Shown here piece by piece: positions 1 through 10,356 of a stretch of DNA of 28,947 nucleotides; within the stretch, counting starts at the first letter, position 1; every line of letters starts with the position of its first letter. The translations under genes were made by a program, and so were the position numbers. The stretch is from a virus: IMG/VR virus record IMGVR_UViG_3300032224_000648, positions 1-28,947 of that record. One strand, written 5' to 3'. The notes below the pieces were generated by a model, which did no database searches, was not told the DNA's origin, and saw only the letters and a program-made list of their open reading frames with translations.

Positions 1-3000
1 AGCTATGGTGCTTATATTTCTGCAACTCCTGATAACTCTGCGTTAATTATATCTTCGCCTGGATATGTTAATTCGTCACTTGGACAGGGTGTTAATGTCG
101 ATGTTGGTCGCGTGTACTACTATAGTCAAAGTCTAGTCCGAAATTCTAATAATGAAATCGTAACAGAACTTGCATCTATTAATAGTTGGGAATTAAATGA
201 TTCTGGAAAAATTTATTCCGATTCTGCGATTCCGGCAAATTTCGGAGCAAAGGTACTATATGAATCAAACGATGGATTGTTTATTACAAGTGCGCCAAAT
301 GCAAGTAATGTTAAACTTCAAGTAAACACATCAGAACATGTGGCGCACGGTGTTGGCAATATAGCAGGTAACGGACAAAATTACTGTGGCCTTGTAAAGA
401 TTACAAACATCAATACAATTACAAATTTCCAACAAACACTACAGATTTTTGGTAGTCCTAACGCAACTAGCGGCAGTTTGTTTGGCCAAGCAATGGCTGT
501 GCAAAAACAAGCCGGTAGTAAAATTCTATTAGTAGGTGCTCCCGGAGAAACCGCAGGTCGAGTATATCAGTATACACTATCGGGTACAACTGCAACAAAT
601 GTGAACATTACAGCAACAAACGCTTCTTCGTTATACATTACTACGTCTACTTCAAATGCCCAGTTTGGTTATTCAATATCTGAGTTTGGTGTTACAACAG
701 GCACTGGTGCTGTTTCATATGTCGCAATTGGCGCTCCTGGTGCAGGAACAGTATCAATATACACATTAACAAATACTACCTTACATTTAACACAACTGAT
801 CACAACATCTGCTATCGGATTAGATCAATCCTACGGATTAGGTAAAAAAGTTGTTATGTCTGCAGATGCTAAATTCTTGTTTACATCTCTACCAGACTAT
901 CAATCTGGGAATACTAAAGGTGCTGTTATTGTTTCAACATTGACTAATACTGGTTATGTGGTTAATCAAGTTATTCAATCACCGAGTCAAATAAGTGGTT
1001 TATTATTCGGTTATGATTTTGCTGTAAGTGCTGAAAGTAATACTCTAGTAATATCAGCGTTCGGTAATGCATTTACAAGGAATACATCGTTTGACAAGTA
1101 TTCAACAAGACTAGATGCAACATCAACAACCCCTTACACATTAGATCCGACAAGTTCTCAAAGAACTAATATACCATCGTGGGATTCCGGGGCGACTACA
1201 TTTGTTTCAGTTACAACATCATCCGGGTCTGCATACGTTTATAACCAATACGATAATTATTTTGCATACGGACAACAAATAGAGTCAACACAATTATTGT
1301 CTAGTAGTGGATTTGGTAATAATGTAGCGATAACATCAAACCAAATTATTATCGGCGCACCAACAAGCAAAATTGATGATATTGCGACAGGTCAAGTTGT
1401 AGTGTTCGCTGGAAAAGATGGAACCACAGAAGTATGGAAAACAATTCGTACAGAAAATGATTTGGTTGATCTTGATAAAATTAATAGAATAATTACGATT
1501 AACGATTTTAGTGAAGAAATTCTTGACTATATAGAATACATTGATCCAATCAAAGGAAATATCCCCGGACAAGCAGATCAAGAGTTGCGATTTAAATCGT
1601 TGTTTGATCCTGCGGTTTACAGCATTGGCGTAACTGGCGTTGTAGTTGATACAAATATTAACTGGATCGACGAGCATGTAGGTGAACTATGGTGGGATCT
1701 AAGTGCGGTCAAGTATATGTGGTATGAGCAAGGCGATGCTGAATACAGAAGAAACAACTGGGGAGGTGTATTCCCAGGAAGTACATTTGATGTATACGAA
1801 TGGGTAGGAAGTGAATACTTACCTAGCCAATGGAGTGCGTTAGCAGATACTGCCGAAGGTCTTGCACAAGGAATAAGCGGACAACCTAAATACGCAGATA
1901 ACTCAGTAATGAGTGTCAAGCAAGTATACAATGCTGTTTCAAGCTCATTTACAAACATTTATTATTTCTGGGTCAAGAACAAAACAGTTGTTCCGTCAGC
2001 AACAAATAGAAGAATGAGTGCGTTTGAAGTTGCTAGTTTAATCAGCAATCCACAGGCACAAGGTCTTCAATATGCTATGGTTGTTAGTCCTAATGCGCTG
2101 GCACTAGTAAATTATAAAAATTCTTTAGTGTCTGACAATATTCATCTTTCGATAGAGATGGATACAATTTCTAACCCTACTAAGATCCATACAGAATGGT
2201 TATTAGTGGAAGAAGGTAATCCAGAAAGCATGCCTAATGCTATGCTAGAGCAAAAACTAATTGACAGTATATTAGGTCATGATGTTTTAGGTAATGCAGT
2301 TCCAGATCCTTCACTACCAAGTCGCTTGCAATTTGGAGTTAGTATACGTCCTCGTCAAAGTATGTTTGTTAACAGATACGAAGCGATACGAAATATCTTC
2401 GAATATGCTAACACTATATTAGAAAAAACTCTAATAAAAGGATTACGTAGTTTTGATAATCTAAATGCAATGGAAGAAATTCCAGCAACAAATTTAGGCT
2501 TATATGATACTACAGTTCCCGACGTTGCTACATTAGATTTTATTGTAACTAAATTCTTTGTACAGGCAGTAGTTGATCTTGTCATTGATTCCAACGGACA
2601 TATTGATCACGTTAACATTTTAAACTCTGGATTTGGTTATAACGCAGATAATGCACCGTATCTTGATATTACTGGTGATGGATCTGGCGCAAGAATAAGA
2701 ACTGTAATAAATTCACAAGGTCAAATTTCGGGGTTTGATATTATTAATTCGGGCGATGGATACACAACTGCTTCTGCAGATGTAAGACCGTATTCAATTG
2801 TCGTCGAATCAGATAAAAACAGTAACGGAAATTGGGCGATATACCATTGGAATGGCCCTCGTCAAGTTTGGGATAAAATTAAAACTCAAACGTACAGCAC
2901 ACCGTACTATTGGGATCCGATCGATTGGTATGCCCCGTCATATAATGCACTACAGCCAACAGTAACAACAGTTGATAGTACATACGAATTAGATATTTTA

Positions 3001-6000
3001 AAAACGCTACCAGAGGGCAACTATGTTAAAGTTAGAAATGGCGGTGATGGTCGTTATTTAATTTTAAGAAGAACTGCGGCAAACAACTTAGTTGGCACAT
3101 TTGATGCTGATTGGGATCTAATGGTGAGCGAAAAAGGAACCATTCAGATCAATAATAGATTGTGGAATACAAATAATTCTGTATATGCTTTCGATGAGAT
3201 TTCATCGTGGGATCAAACAGAATTTGACCAAACTCCAGGTACTGAATTATTTTATATTATCGAAGCATTGAGAAAAGATATTTTCATATCTGATTTAAAA
3301 ATACATTGGAACACACTTTTCTTCAAGGCAGTTAAGTATGCGTTTAGCGAGCAGAAGAATTTAGACTGGGCCTTTAAAACCGCGTTTATTGGCGTAACCA
3401 ATCATGCCGGACAATTAGATCAACGTCCGACATATAAACTACAAGACAGTAGTTACTATGAATCTTATGTTAACGAAGTTAAACCATACCACACTAAAAT
3501 TCGTAACTTTACTGTAAATTATACTGCAACTGACTACAGCAGTACATTAGTCACAGACTTTGACTTGCCTAGCTATTGGGATCAAAATCAACAACGATTC
3601 CGTACAGTTGGATTTGGTAACGGAGAACTTTTAGTCGCTCCTTGGAATAATTGGTTCACGAACTATACCTACGGTGTAGGTAGTATAATAATAACCAGTG
3701 GCGGTTCTGGATATCAATTTGCACCAGCAGTACAAATTATTCCGGCACCGGGAGATTTGGGTACTGGCGCAACAGCCGATGCTTATATTTCTAGTGGCAA
3801 AGTTTACAAAATTATTGTAACTAATCCTGGACAAGGTTATGCTTCAACACCGACGATTATAATTACCGGTGGTGGTGGTCCAAATGTTGTAGTAGCTACA
3901 GCATATCCGCAGTTGACAAATAATAAGATTCGTTCAACTAAAGTAACAATGAAATTTGACCGTGTTGGATTTGGTAGAGAAATTGGCAGTAAATATTTTA
4001 CAGATAATTATACAGGTGATGGCAGTAATTACAGATTTCCATTAACATGGGTACCAACTCGAGACAAGGGACTGATTACTTTAACTATCAATGGCATATT
4101 ACAGTTATCAGATTCTTATAATATCAAACTTTCAGAAAGTCCTTTTGTAACTAACACAGGAACTTCTTATAGTATGATTGGAGTAACTGGTCGTTCGACT
4201 ACATATACTCGAGAAGACATAACATATAAAAAACAATTTGCAGTTTTAGAATTGACGGCTGTTCCTGCAATCCAGTCTAAGATAGAAATAACATATCCAA
4301 AAGATATTAGTTTGTTTACAGCAGTTGATCGTATTCAAGATTATTATTCTCCACTATCGGGAATGCCTGGTGCAAATCAGTTAGGACAGTTAATGGTCGG
4401 GTACGACTACCCAGCTGTTAAAGTTGATACATTACCCTACGGCTTTTCGGGAGGATTTGGTGTACTGCCTTACTGGACAACTGCTTGGGATAATTATGCA
4501 CCTAGTGAAAATTACGGAGTTGTTTTAAATCCTCAAAATATTACAAATAATGATACAACATTATTAACAGTTGAACTTCAATCTGCTAATGCAGAAAAAA
4601 CAAGTTTAGATGGACAAATAGCATATCTTAATAATACATTAGGTAGTGTCCCTCAGTTTATATACACTCCAACACCGTTTGGAATCCAACAAGTTCCAAA
4701 TCCTTTCTATTATTCCTTGATATCACAGCTACAGTCTGTACAATCTCAACTAGGTTCAATAATCGGTCAAATTGCAGATTTAAACGCCTTATTAAGCCAG
4801 TTAACTAACGGTAATGTGGCAGTAACGACACCTTTTGTTGTCAACACCGGTACTACTATAAACACATATCTAAATGGTGTAAGGGTTGATAGTATTGCAA
4901 CTGGCGCAATTACATTACCGATCCACGGAACTGGTACAGCCGCAACAGTATACATTCCGCAAAGACTGTTTCTACCTACTACTACCGTTACTAACTTTGT
5001 GAGTAAGATAGCCGAAGGAACAAGTTTTGCAGTTACATTGGGAATCTTTGCCCAACCAACTGTTCCTGTGCTAGGTAATTGGGTTATTGCAGGAAATACT
5101 AATAATCTATATAATGGCACCTATGTAGCAACAACCGCGTCAACAACTACAATTACGCTATCGTACTCGTCTGATCCAGGTACATTCGGTGCCGGCATTA
5201 CTACGATTTCTACATCTAACAATATTGTTGTGTTTAGAAGTGAAACTGATGACGGCACACTAGTTCCAACAGACGAAGAAAGCCTAGATACTTTAATTAG
5301 TGGCGGTAGTTTTGATCAAGGGGTTGTCCTAGGTATTGGTGCGTCTGAAATTGTTGTAGACGGAGATACATATCTGTCAGCTAACGCTAGTCATGCTCCT
5401 GAAGAAATGATTCCAGGAGAGATTCAAGAATCTGTTTCTATTAGTGTGTTTAGTGTCAATCCTATGACAAGTAGTACACAATTTTTAAGTGCTCCTGTTA
5501 TTAAGAATTACAAGTATCAGTTGGACGGGCAGACCCGATCATTCAATATGGGGACCATTGCTAACACTAGCTCGTTAATTGTTGTGGCAGGAAATAAACC
5601 GTTACATTTTGGCGTTGATTATACTCTTGATATCACTAATAACAATTTAGGTTTATTACAACCACTACCCGGACCCGATTACCTAAGTATTAGTTCTTTT
5701 GATGTGGGTGGTATTAATGTACTTGACAAACAGGTAGTTTTTAGCGCGGCCCGTACTATTAATGTGTTATCTACCATCGCATATGAAGACATTGGAAGTG
5801 TGTATGTAACAGTTAACGGTATTCCTGTTCCTAAATTTACAGGCTCCGGTACTCAAACTTACGGTTATACATTATCTAAAGCAGTGGGCCGAGAAGGCGA
5901 AACTAATCCACGTGGCTATCTAAATATTGTTAAACCCGGAATTATTGAAGGAATTAATAATGCCGCGCTAAACAAAACGCAGGTCTGGTATTTTGATGCA

Positions 6001-7755
6001 CCGTATAAAGCCAACGGAGAAATTTATACTCAAGTAATTCCTAGAGCAAATGGTATTCAGTTCGACTTAGAACAACCGCCCGGAGTTGCAGGACCGTATA
6101 GTAGTCAAGTTATTGTAGAATTGAATGGCCGTAGATTGATACCACCTTCTACAATTTATTATATTGTCGGCGATAATTTATCATCGTTCCAATTGACAGG
6201 TACTGGAAAAATTTCACAGTTTAATACTGCCACATCGACTAGTACAGTAATTGCATACCCTGCAGATAACACAAATCCATATCCTCCGGGTTCTACGATT
6301 GTATGGAAAATTATTGATGCACAGGGTTATGGATTAAATCAAGACATTGCATACAATAGAGGGCAAATTGATAATGCTTCATTTGAAGTATGGTTAAATG
6401 GTGTAAAATTAGATCAGACGCCGGTAAACTATTTCTTAAATTCTGCGCAAGGTATCGTACAGTTTCCAACAGGCAGATTACAGAAAGGTGATGCACTTGC
6501 ATTTGTGATATTTGACAAATATGAATATCAAATAGTGAACGACAAATTATTGTTGCAAAATTTAAGTTATAGAGGTCCAAACGATACTATCAGAATAACA
6601 TCCTTTACCAATCACAATGGCGATTTTATTAGAAAAGAAAAATTCTACGGTAATTCACAGAACACCTATGTTATTCAGCGTCCTGTATTTGATACTGCGT
6701 ACATTTGGGTTGAATATAATCAAGAGAGTTTGATTGCAGATATTGATTATACCGTAGGTAATGACGGAAAAACAATTACAGTTAGACCTAGTTACTATAC
6801 CGGACCAGACGATACCGTTGTTATTACAAGCATGAGTCAAAATGCATATATCGGTAGTATGACATATAGAATGTTTACAGATATCCTAGGACGTACAAGT
6901 GTTAAACGAATTGGTGACAATTCGACCACTGCTCTAGTAAATCCATTGTTGATAACAGATACTACAATTTTAGTTGAAGACGGCGCCGTACTAAGTACAC
7001 CTAATCCTGCTAAGAACTTACCAGGAATCATTTATGTTGCTGGCGAGCGCATTGAGTATTTCGCTAAATTTGGTAACGTACTAAGTCAGATAACTCGAGG
7101 TACGTTAGGGACAGGCGCACGGTCTGGATACTCTGCAGGTACAACAGTAATTGATCAGGGTCCGGGAGTCAATGTTCCTGTATCTGAAAAAACGATCACG
7201 CAAACATTTGTATCAACAAATACGAATACAAGTTTTGTGTTAAATCCTGCAGACACCGGTGCAGACAAAATCATCACATTTAACTCGTTGGCGAATCCGT
7301 GGGATCAAGTTGATGTATTTTACGGTGGCCGCAGACTGCTCAAACCTACTACAAATACAGTAGTCACATTTAACCCAGTTACGTATGATTCTAATCAACA
7401 GGACAGTAATGGAAACTCAAGTAACGTAGTTGTCGCACCGGAATTTACGATAACAAATAGTTTAACAACCCCAGCAGTACAGTTAAATATTGATGTTCAG
7501 CTAGGATTAGAACTAGTCGTAAGACAAAAAGTTGGTCAAAGTATGTTCAAACTTTCAGAATTTGCAGACCCTGCACATGCAAGTCGACTAGTATTAAGAC
7601 CAGGACAAGAATTTATAGAATCTGTAAGAGGATTTTTATCGCAAGATACCGCTCAGTTGCCAGATGACAACTACTTTGGCGGCGATGCAGTAATTATTCT
7701 AGAAACAGATGCTGTATTACAAGATGAAGATGGAAGCCCAATTGAAGGTAATTAA
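1..7755 (+). CDS. Giant tail/virion structural protein with FG-GAP-like repeats (5' end outside window)
   Basis: The frame is open from base 1, and the codon at 112 is an internal GTG, so the gene starts before the window; 2584 residues are visible. Up to about base 1440 it holds repeats of the FG-GAP type: FG..V..S, then IGAP or VGAP, then G.V.VY (for example LLVGAPGETAGRVYQY), as in integrin-like beta-propellers. Two stretches (about 2600-2780 and 3670-3890) carry G-V-x-x-I...GGxGY repeats (SGGSGY, NPGQGY, NSGDGY). A coiled coil lies at about 4555-4800. From about 4070 to 6840 there are repeated modules of the form VxVNGxxL...DYxxx. A segment with AGERIEYF and RGTLGT follows, and the C-terminus is acidic. 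Repeat-built proteins of this size are found in tails of T4-like aquatic phages. A role in the tail or adhesion is inferred from the repeats and the fibre genes downstream. No T4 equivalent is recognised. Confidence 0.85.
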   Translation, partial: SYGAYISATPDNSALIISSPGYVNSSLGQGVNVDVGRVYYYSQSLVRNSNNEIVTELASINSWELNDSGKIYSDSAIPANFGAKVLYESNDGLFITSAPNASNVKLQVNTSEHVAHGVGNIAGNGQNYCGLVKITNINTITNFQQTLQIFGSPNATSGSLFGQAMAVQKQAGSKILLVGAPGETAGRVYQYTLSGTTATNVNITATNASSLYITTSTSNAQFGYSISEFGVTTGTGAVSYVAIGAPGAGTVSIYTLTNTTLHLTQLITTSAIGLDQSYGLGKKVVMSADAKFLFTSLPDYQSGNTKGAVIVSTLTNTGYVVNQVIQSPSQISGLLFGYDFAVSAESNTLVISAFGNAFTRNTSFDKYSTRLDATSTTPYTLDPTSSQRTNIPSWDSGATTFVSVTTSSGSAYVYNQYDNYFAYGQQIESTQLLSSSGFGNNVAITSNQIIIGAPTSKIDDIATGQVVVFAGKDGTTEVWKTIRTENDLVDLDKINRIITINDFSEEILDYIEYIDPIKGNIPGQADQELRFKSLFDPAVYSIGVTGVVVDTNINWIDEHVGELWWDLSAVKYMWYEQGDAEYRRNNWGGVFPGSTFDVYEWVGSEYLPSQWSALADTAEGLAQGISGQPKYADNSVMSVKQVYNAVSSSFTNIYYFWVKNKTVVPSATNRRMSAFEVASLISNPQAQGLQYAMVVSPNALALVNYKNSLVSDNIHLSIEMDTISNPTKIHTEWLLVEEGNPESMPNAMLEQKLIDSILGHDVLGNAVPDPSLPSRLQFGVSIRPRQSMFVNRYEAIRNIFEYANTILEKTLIKGLRSFDNLNAMEEIPATNLGLYDTTVPDVATLDFIVTKFFVQAVVDLVIDSNGHIDHVNILNSGFGYNADNAPYLDITGDGSGARIRTVINSQGQISGFDIINSGDGYTTASADVRPYSIVVESDKNSNGNWAIYHWNGPRQVWDKIKTQTYSTPYYWDPIDWYAPSYNALQPTVTTVDSTYELDILKTLPEGNYVKVRNGGDGRYLILRRTAANNLVGTFDADWDLMVSEKGTIQINNRLWNTNNSVYAFDEISSWDQTEFDQTPGTELFYIIEALRKDIFISDLKIHWNTLFFKAVKYAFSEQKNLDWAFKTAFIGVTNHAGQLDQRPTYKLQDSSYYESYVNEVKPYHTKIRNFTVNYTATDYSSTLVTDFDLPSYWDQNQQRFRTVGFGNGELLVAPWNNWFTNYTYGVGSIIITSGGSGYQFAPAVQIIPAPGDLGTGATADAYISSGKVYKIIVTNPGQGYASTPTIIITGGGGPNVVVATAYPQLTNNKIRSTKVTMKFDRVGFGREIGSKYFTDNYTGDGSNYRFPLTWVPTRDKGLITLTINGILQLSDSYNIKLSESPFVTNTGTSYSMIGVTGRSTTYTREDITYKKQFAVLELTAVPAIQSKIEITYPKDISLFTAVDRIQDYYSPLSGMPGANQLGQLMVGYDYPAVKVDTLPYGFSGGFGVLPYWTTAWDNYAPSENYGVVLNPQNITNNDTTLLTVELQSANAEKTSLDGQIAYLNNTLGSVPQFIYTPTPFGIQQVPNPFYYSLISQLQSVQSQLGSIIGQIADLNALLSQLTNGNVAVTTPFVVNTGTTINTYLNGVRVDSIATGAITLPIHGTGTAATVYIPQRLFLPTTTVTNFVSKIAEGTSFAVTLGIFAQPTVPVLGNWVIAGNTNNLYNGTYVATTASTTTITLSYSSDPGTFGAGITTISTSNNIVVFRSETDDGTLVPTDEESLDTLISGGSFDQGVVLGIGASEIVVDGDTYLSANASHAPEEMIPGEIQESVSISVFSVNPMTSSTQFLSAPVIKNYKYQLDGQTRSFNMGTIANTSSLIVVAGNKPLHFGVDYTLDITNNNLGLLQPLPGPDYLSISSFDVGGINVLDKQVVFSAARTINVLSTIAYEDIGSVYVTVNGIPVPKFTGSGTQTYGYTLSKAVGREGETNPRGYLNIVKPGIIEGINNAALNKTQVWYFDAPYKANGEIYTQVIPRANGIQFDLEQPPGVAGPYSSQVIVELNGRRLIPPSTIYYIVGDNLSSFQLTGTGKISQFNTATSTSTVIAYPADNTNPYPPGSTIVWKIIDAQGYGLNQDIAYNRGQIDNASFEVWLNGVKLDQTPVNYFLNSAQGIVQFPTGRLQKGDALAFVIFDKYEYQIVNDKLLLQNLSYRGPNDTIRITSFTNHNGDFIRKEKFYGNSQNTYVIQRPVFDTAYIWVEYNQESLIADIDYTVGNDGKTITVRPSYYTGPDDTVVITSMSQNAYIGSMTYRMFTDILGRTSVKRIGDNSTTALVNPLLITDTTILVEDGAVLSTPNPAKNLPGIIYVAGERIEYFAKFGNVLSQITRGTLGTGARSGYSAGTTVIDQGPGVNVPVSEKTITQTFVSTNTNTSFVLNPADTGADKIITFNSLANPWDQVDVFYGGRRLLKPTTNTVVTFNPVTYDSNQQDSNGNSSNVVVAPEFTITNSLTTPAVQLNIDVQLGLELVVRQKVGQSMFKLSEFADPAHASRLVLRPGQEFIESVRGFLSQDTAQLPDDNYFGGDAVIILETDAVLQDEDGSPIEGN

Positions 7756-7758
7756 AAA

Positions 7759-9660
7759 ATGACAAAAATAACACAACTGCCCGTTGTTACCCTATTAACT
7801 GATCAATCTACGTTTTTAGTAGTTGATGGTGGTATCAGCAAGAAACTCACGTATAGTTTTCTTAAAACTAATCTAACCGGACCCACCGGCGCTACTGGTC
7901 CACAGGGTCCAGTGGGAGATATAGGCCTCCAGGGTGTTGCAGGCCCCCAAGGACCGCAAGGACCTAAGGGAGACCCCGGAGCTTCGTTTATTTTAACAAC
8001 AGCTACCGGTGTACGTCTAGGAGGTGTTAAAATTGGTGCAAATATCGCCATTACACCAGACGGCACGATTAGCGCACAAAATAGTTTTGTCTTAACTACG
8101 GCAACCACAAGTACATTGGGCGGTATTGTAGTTGGGCCGGGCCTATCAATAAATTCCACAACAGGTGTATTAACAGCATCTGCGGTGCCGATAACTCCGG
8201 CAACATCTACAAATTTGGGTGGTGTTAAAGTAGGTACAAGTTTATCCGTAGTTGCTGATGGTACATTAGATGTCTTTGGATCTCCAGTAGTGGCGGCCAC
8301 TTCCACAGCAGTTAGTGTAACTGCTGATTCTGTAACAGGTGCAGGCGGAGTACCGCGTTCAGGCACTTGGAAATTTACTAAAGGTTATATGCCATTGCCT
8401 GTTGGCCTACACCAAGCTAGCGATTTAATTGGAACGACCTTAACATTTACAGGACCATTTACTTATGATTCAGGTGGCGGACCTTACACAACAACAATTA
8501 CTGCGGCAACGCCTGCGGCATATGGAACAGCATTTTATGGCCAACAGTATATAACATGGACTCCGGCAGTAAGTGCGTTTTATGACCCAGTAGTACAAGG
8601 ACAGCCTAACAATCATCAATTTATTGTTGACCCTGTAGGAAATTCAGCCTATGCAGTTGATGGAATTAATAATCAAACTATTTGGGTGGTTAGAGGAAAC
8701 ACATATACCTTTACAGTTAACGCTCAAAATCATCCTTTTTGGATAAACACAGTTTCGGCACCTGGTACTGGCAATGCTTATTCGACCGGAGTTACAAATA
8801 ACGGAACTGAAACAGGAGTTGTTACCTTAGTAGTATCTGCTACTGCACCTAATACTTTATATTATAATTGTCAATACCATCCTAGAATGGCAGGAGTTAT
8901 CAATGTTGTAGACGCCGGAACACCTGCAAATACAACTTATCCTAGCACAGTTAACGCTTATAATACTGCTACCTCTTGGAAGTTAAATTATCAAACCAGC
9001 GTTATTAACACAGTTACAAACAAATTAAGTGTTAAAGGCCAGTTACATCACTCTGCGGGACAGGAAACTGCAAGATTACGTTCCGGAGTTGCTTATAGAG
9101 ACTATGAAACATCGAGCGGTTCAATTGTTCCTGGGACAACAATATACCCGAATAATATTTGGCAAGTAAGAACTTCTAATCCTATTCCTGCAGTAGCTAA
9201 CGGCGGAACTGTAGCAGGAATACCCTATGCAATGACAGTGACTGAAGTGTTTAGTCTAACCAATGCTGTAGGATTCATTGGAATAATTAATCCAGGCCAA
9301 TACGGCCCAACAAGTTTTGATATAGACATTGATGCAATAGAGTATCCTACTACAACATCAACCAATGTTACTCCAGTTCGTTCTTACAGAGCCAAGCTAA
9401 TTGGAACTGCGCTTGCTGGCGGAAAATATAATGTTCAACAGCAATACAGCTTCTGCTCAGATGCAAACGGAAATGCGACTAGTAATATCAACTGGGTATC
9501 GGCCGTTACAGTTACTACAACGACTTATACTGCTCATAATGTAGTTGCATCTTGGGTTCCTCAAAGCACAAATACTAATACTGTGTCAATTATGTACACA
9601 CTTAACGCATTTAAACACCCGTGGACTAACACTCCATTAGGTGGACAGATCGGACAATAA
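7759..9660 (+). CDS. Tail protein with collagen-like stretch and cupredoxin-like domain
   Basis: This 633-residue protein starts 3 bases after the giant gene, with AAGGT upstream of the ATG. A short head domain is followed by twelve uninterrupted Gly-X-Y triplets (G41 to G74), a trimer-forming collagen-like stalk. Three repeats of the LGGVKVG type follow (about 86-175), a module common in phage fibres. Residues about 296-386 look like a plastocyanin/cupredoxin domain: His325 in NHPFWI, then Cys371, His374 and Met377 in NCQYHPRM, which is the ligand order of a type 1 copper site. The C-terminal third is unrecognised beta-rich sequence. Context and the collagen stalk make a virion adhesin or tail-tip protein likely. 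Copper binding is inferred from the ligands only, and the domain may be used just as a beta-sandwich. Confidence 0.85.
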   Translation: MTKITQLPVVTLLTDQSTFLVVDGGISKKLTYSFLKTNLTGPTGATGPQGPVGDIGLQGVAGPQGPQGPKGDPGASFILTTATGVRLGGVKIGANIAITPDGTISAQNSFVLTTATTSTLGGIVVGPGLSINSTTGVLTASAVPITPATSTNLGGVKVGTSLSVVADGTLDVFGSPVVAATSTAVSVTADSVTGAGGVPRSGTWKFTKGYMPLPVGLHQASDLIGTTLTFTGPFTYDSGGGPYTTTITAATPAAYGTAFYGQQYITWTPAVSAFYDPVVQGQPNNHQFIVDPVGNSAYAVDGINNQTIWVVRGNTYTFTVNAQNHPFWINTVSAPGTGNAYSTGVTNNGTETGVVTLVVSATAPNTLYYNCQYHPRMAGVINVVDAGTPANTTYPSTVNAYNTATSWKLNYQTSVINTVTNKLSVKGQLHHSAGQETARLRSGVAYRDYETSSGSIVPGTTIYPNNIWQVRTSNPIPAVANGGTVAGIPYAMTVTEVFSLTNAVGFIGIINPGQYGPTSFDIDIDAIEYPTTTSTNVTPVRSYRAKLIGTALAGGKYNVQQQYSFCSDANGNATSNINWVSAVTVTTTTYTAHNVVASWVPQSTNTNTVSIMYTLNAFKHPWTNTPLGGQIGQ

Positions 9661-9682
9661 AAACAACTGGATAAATATCATT

Positions 9683-10351
9683 ATGGAAGAGATTAATCAA
9701 CAAAACTTAGCTCAAAGTCAGCAAGAACCCCAAGTAGACCCAACACCAGATGAAACAAGTGGTATCTATTTGCGCGGTCATATTAAAATATTCAACCCTG
9801 AAACTGGCGAAGTGTTTATCGATAAACCAAACGCCATTCACTACGAGAACTTTAGTCTAGCACTTGCACAGGCTGTAAGTAATCAAGGACAAGGTTGGAT
9901 CGCTGAAATGTGCTTTGGTAACGGTGGAACACGAGTTGATCCAACTGGAATTATCACATATCTAACACCAAATAGTGCAGGTACTGCGGCTAATTTGTAC
10001 AATCAAACATATATTAAGGTAGTGGATGCAAGTAATCCTCTTGATCTAGACCCTAGTCGCAATTTTATGGATGTGCGCCACATCACAGGCACAGCTTATA
10101 CAGATATTCTAGTAAGCTGTTTGTTAGACTTCGGCGAACCAACAGGGCAACAAGCATTTGATACGGCTACTCAGTTAAACAGTAATTTTGTTTTTGATGA
10201 ATTAGGATTAAGAGCATATGGTCCAAACGGTACAGGAACAGGTAATTTATTAACTCACGTAATCTTCCATCCAGTACAAAAGAGCTTGAACCGTATGTTA
10301 CAAATTGATTATACAGTTCGTGTACAAGCATTAACTAATATAACCGGATAA
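9683..10351 (+). CDS. Putative tail/virion protein, 222 aa
   Basis: This is an unrecognised protein between the collagen-like and fibre genes, so it is probably a virion component. The N-terminal 25 residues are rich in Gln, Glu and Pro. After this come YLRGHIKIFNPETGEVF and NAIHYENFSLALAQA, then a compact beta-rich body containing VFDELGLRAYG and ending in VRVQALTNITG. I recall similar sequences near tail genes of aquatic T4-like phages, but no function is known to me. I chose the ATG at 9683. A GTG at 9641 in the same frame would overlap the previous gene by 20 bases and add 14 residues that look unlike a protein start. Neither start has a strong ribosome binding site. The next gene begins 5 bases after the stop. 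Confidence 0.8.
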   Translation: MEEINQQNLAQSQQEPQVDPTPDETSGIYLRGHIKIFNPETGEVFIDKPNAIHYENFSLALAQAVSNQGQGWIAEMCFGNGGTRVDPTGIITYLTPNSAGTAANLYNQTYIKVVDASNPLDLDPSRNFMDVRHITGTAYTDILVSCLLDFGEPTGQQAFDTATQLNSNFVFDELGLRAYGPNGTGTGNLLTHVIFHPVQKSLNRMLQIDYTVRVQALTNITG

Positions 10352-10356
10352 CCACA

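Noticed and set aside
7879-7983. Short GC-rich periodic repeats as a possible CRISPR or tandem DNA repeat
   Set aside because: The period is 9 bases or multiples of 3 in frame and is explained by Gly-X-Y codons of the collagen-like segment.
7803-8366. Long open frame on the - strand (187 codons)
   Set aside because: It is fully antisense to the collagen-like gene. Its Pro/Val/Thr-rich sequence is the mirror of Gly-Pro and Thr/Ala repeats, and there is no ribosome binding site.
9670-9678. GATAAATAT before the 222-residue gene as a late promoter
   Set aside because: It is one base from TATAAATA, but the predicted start falls on the ATG itself, leaving no leader, and such AT-rich strings are frequent here.
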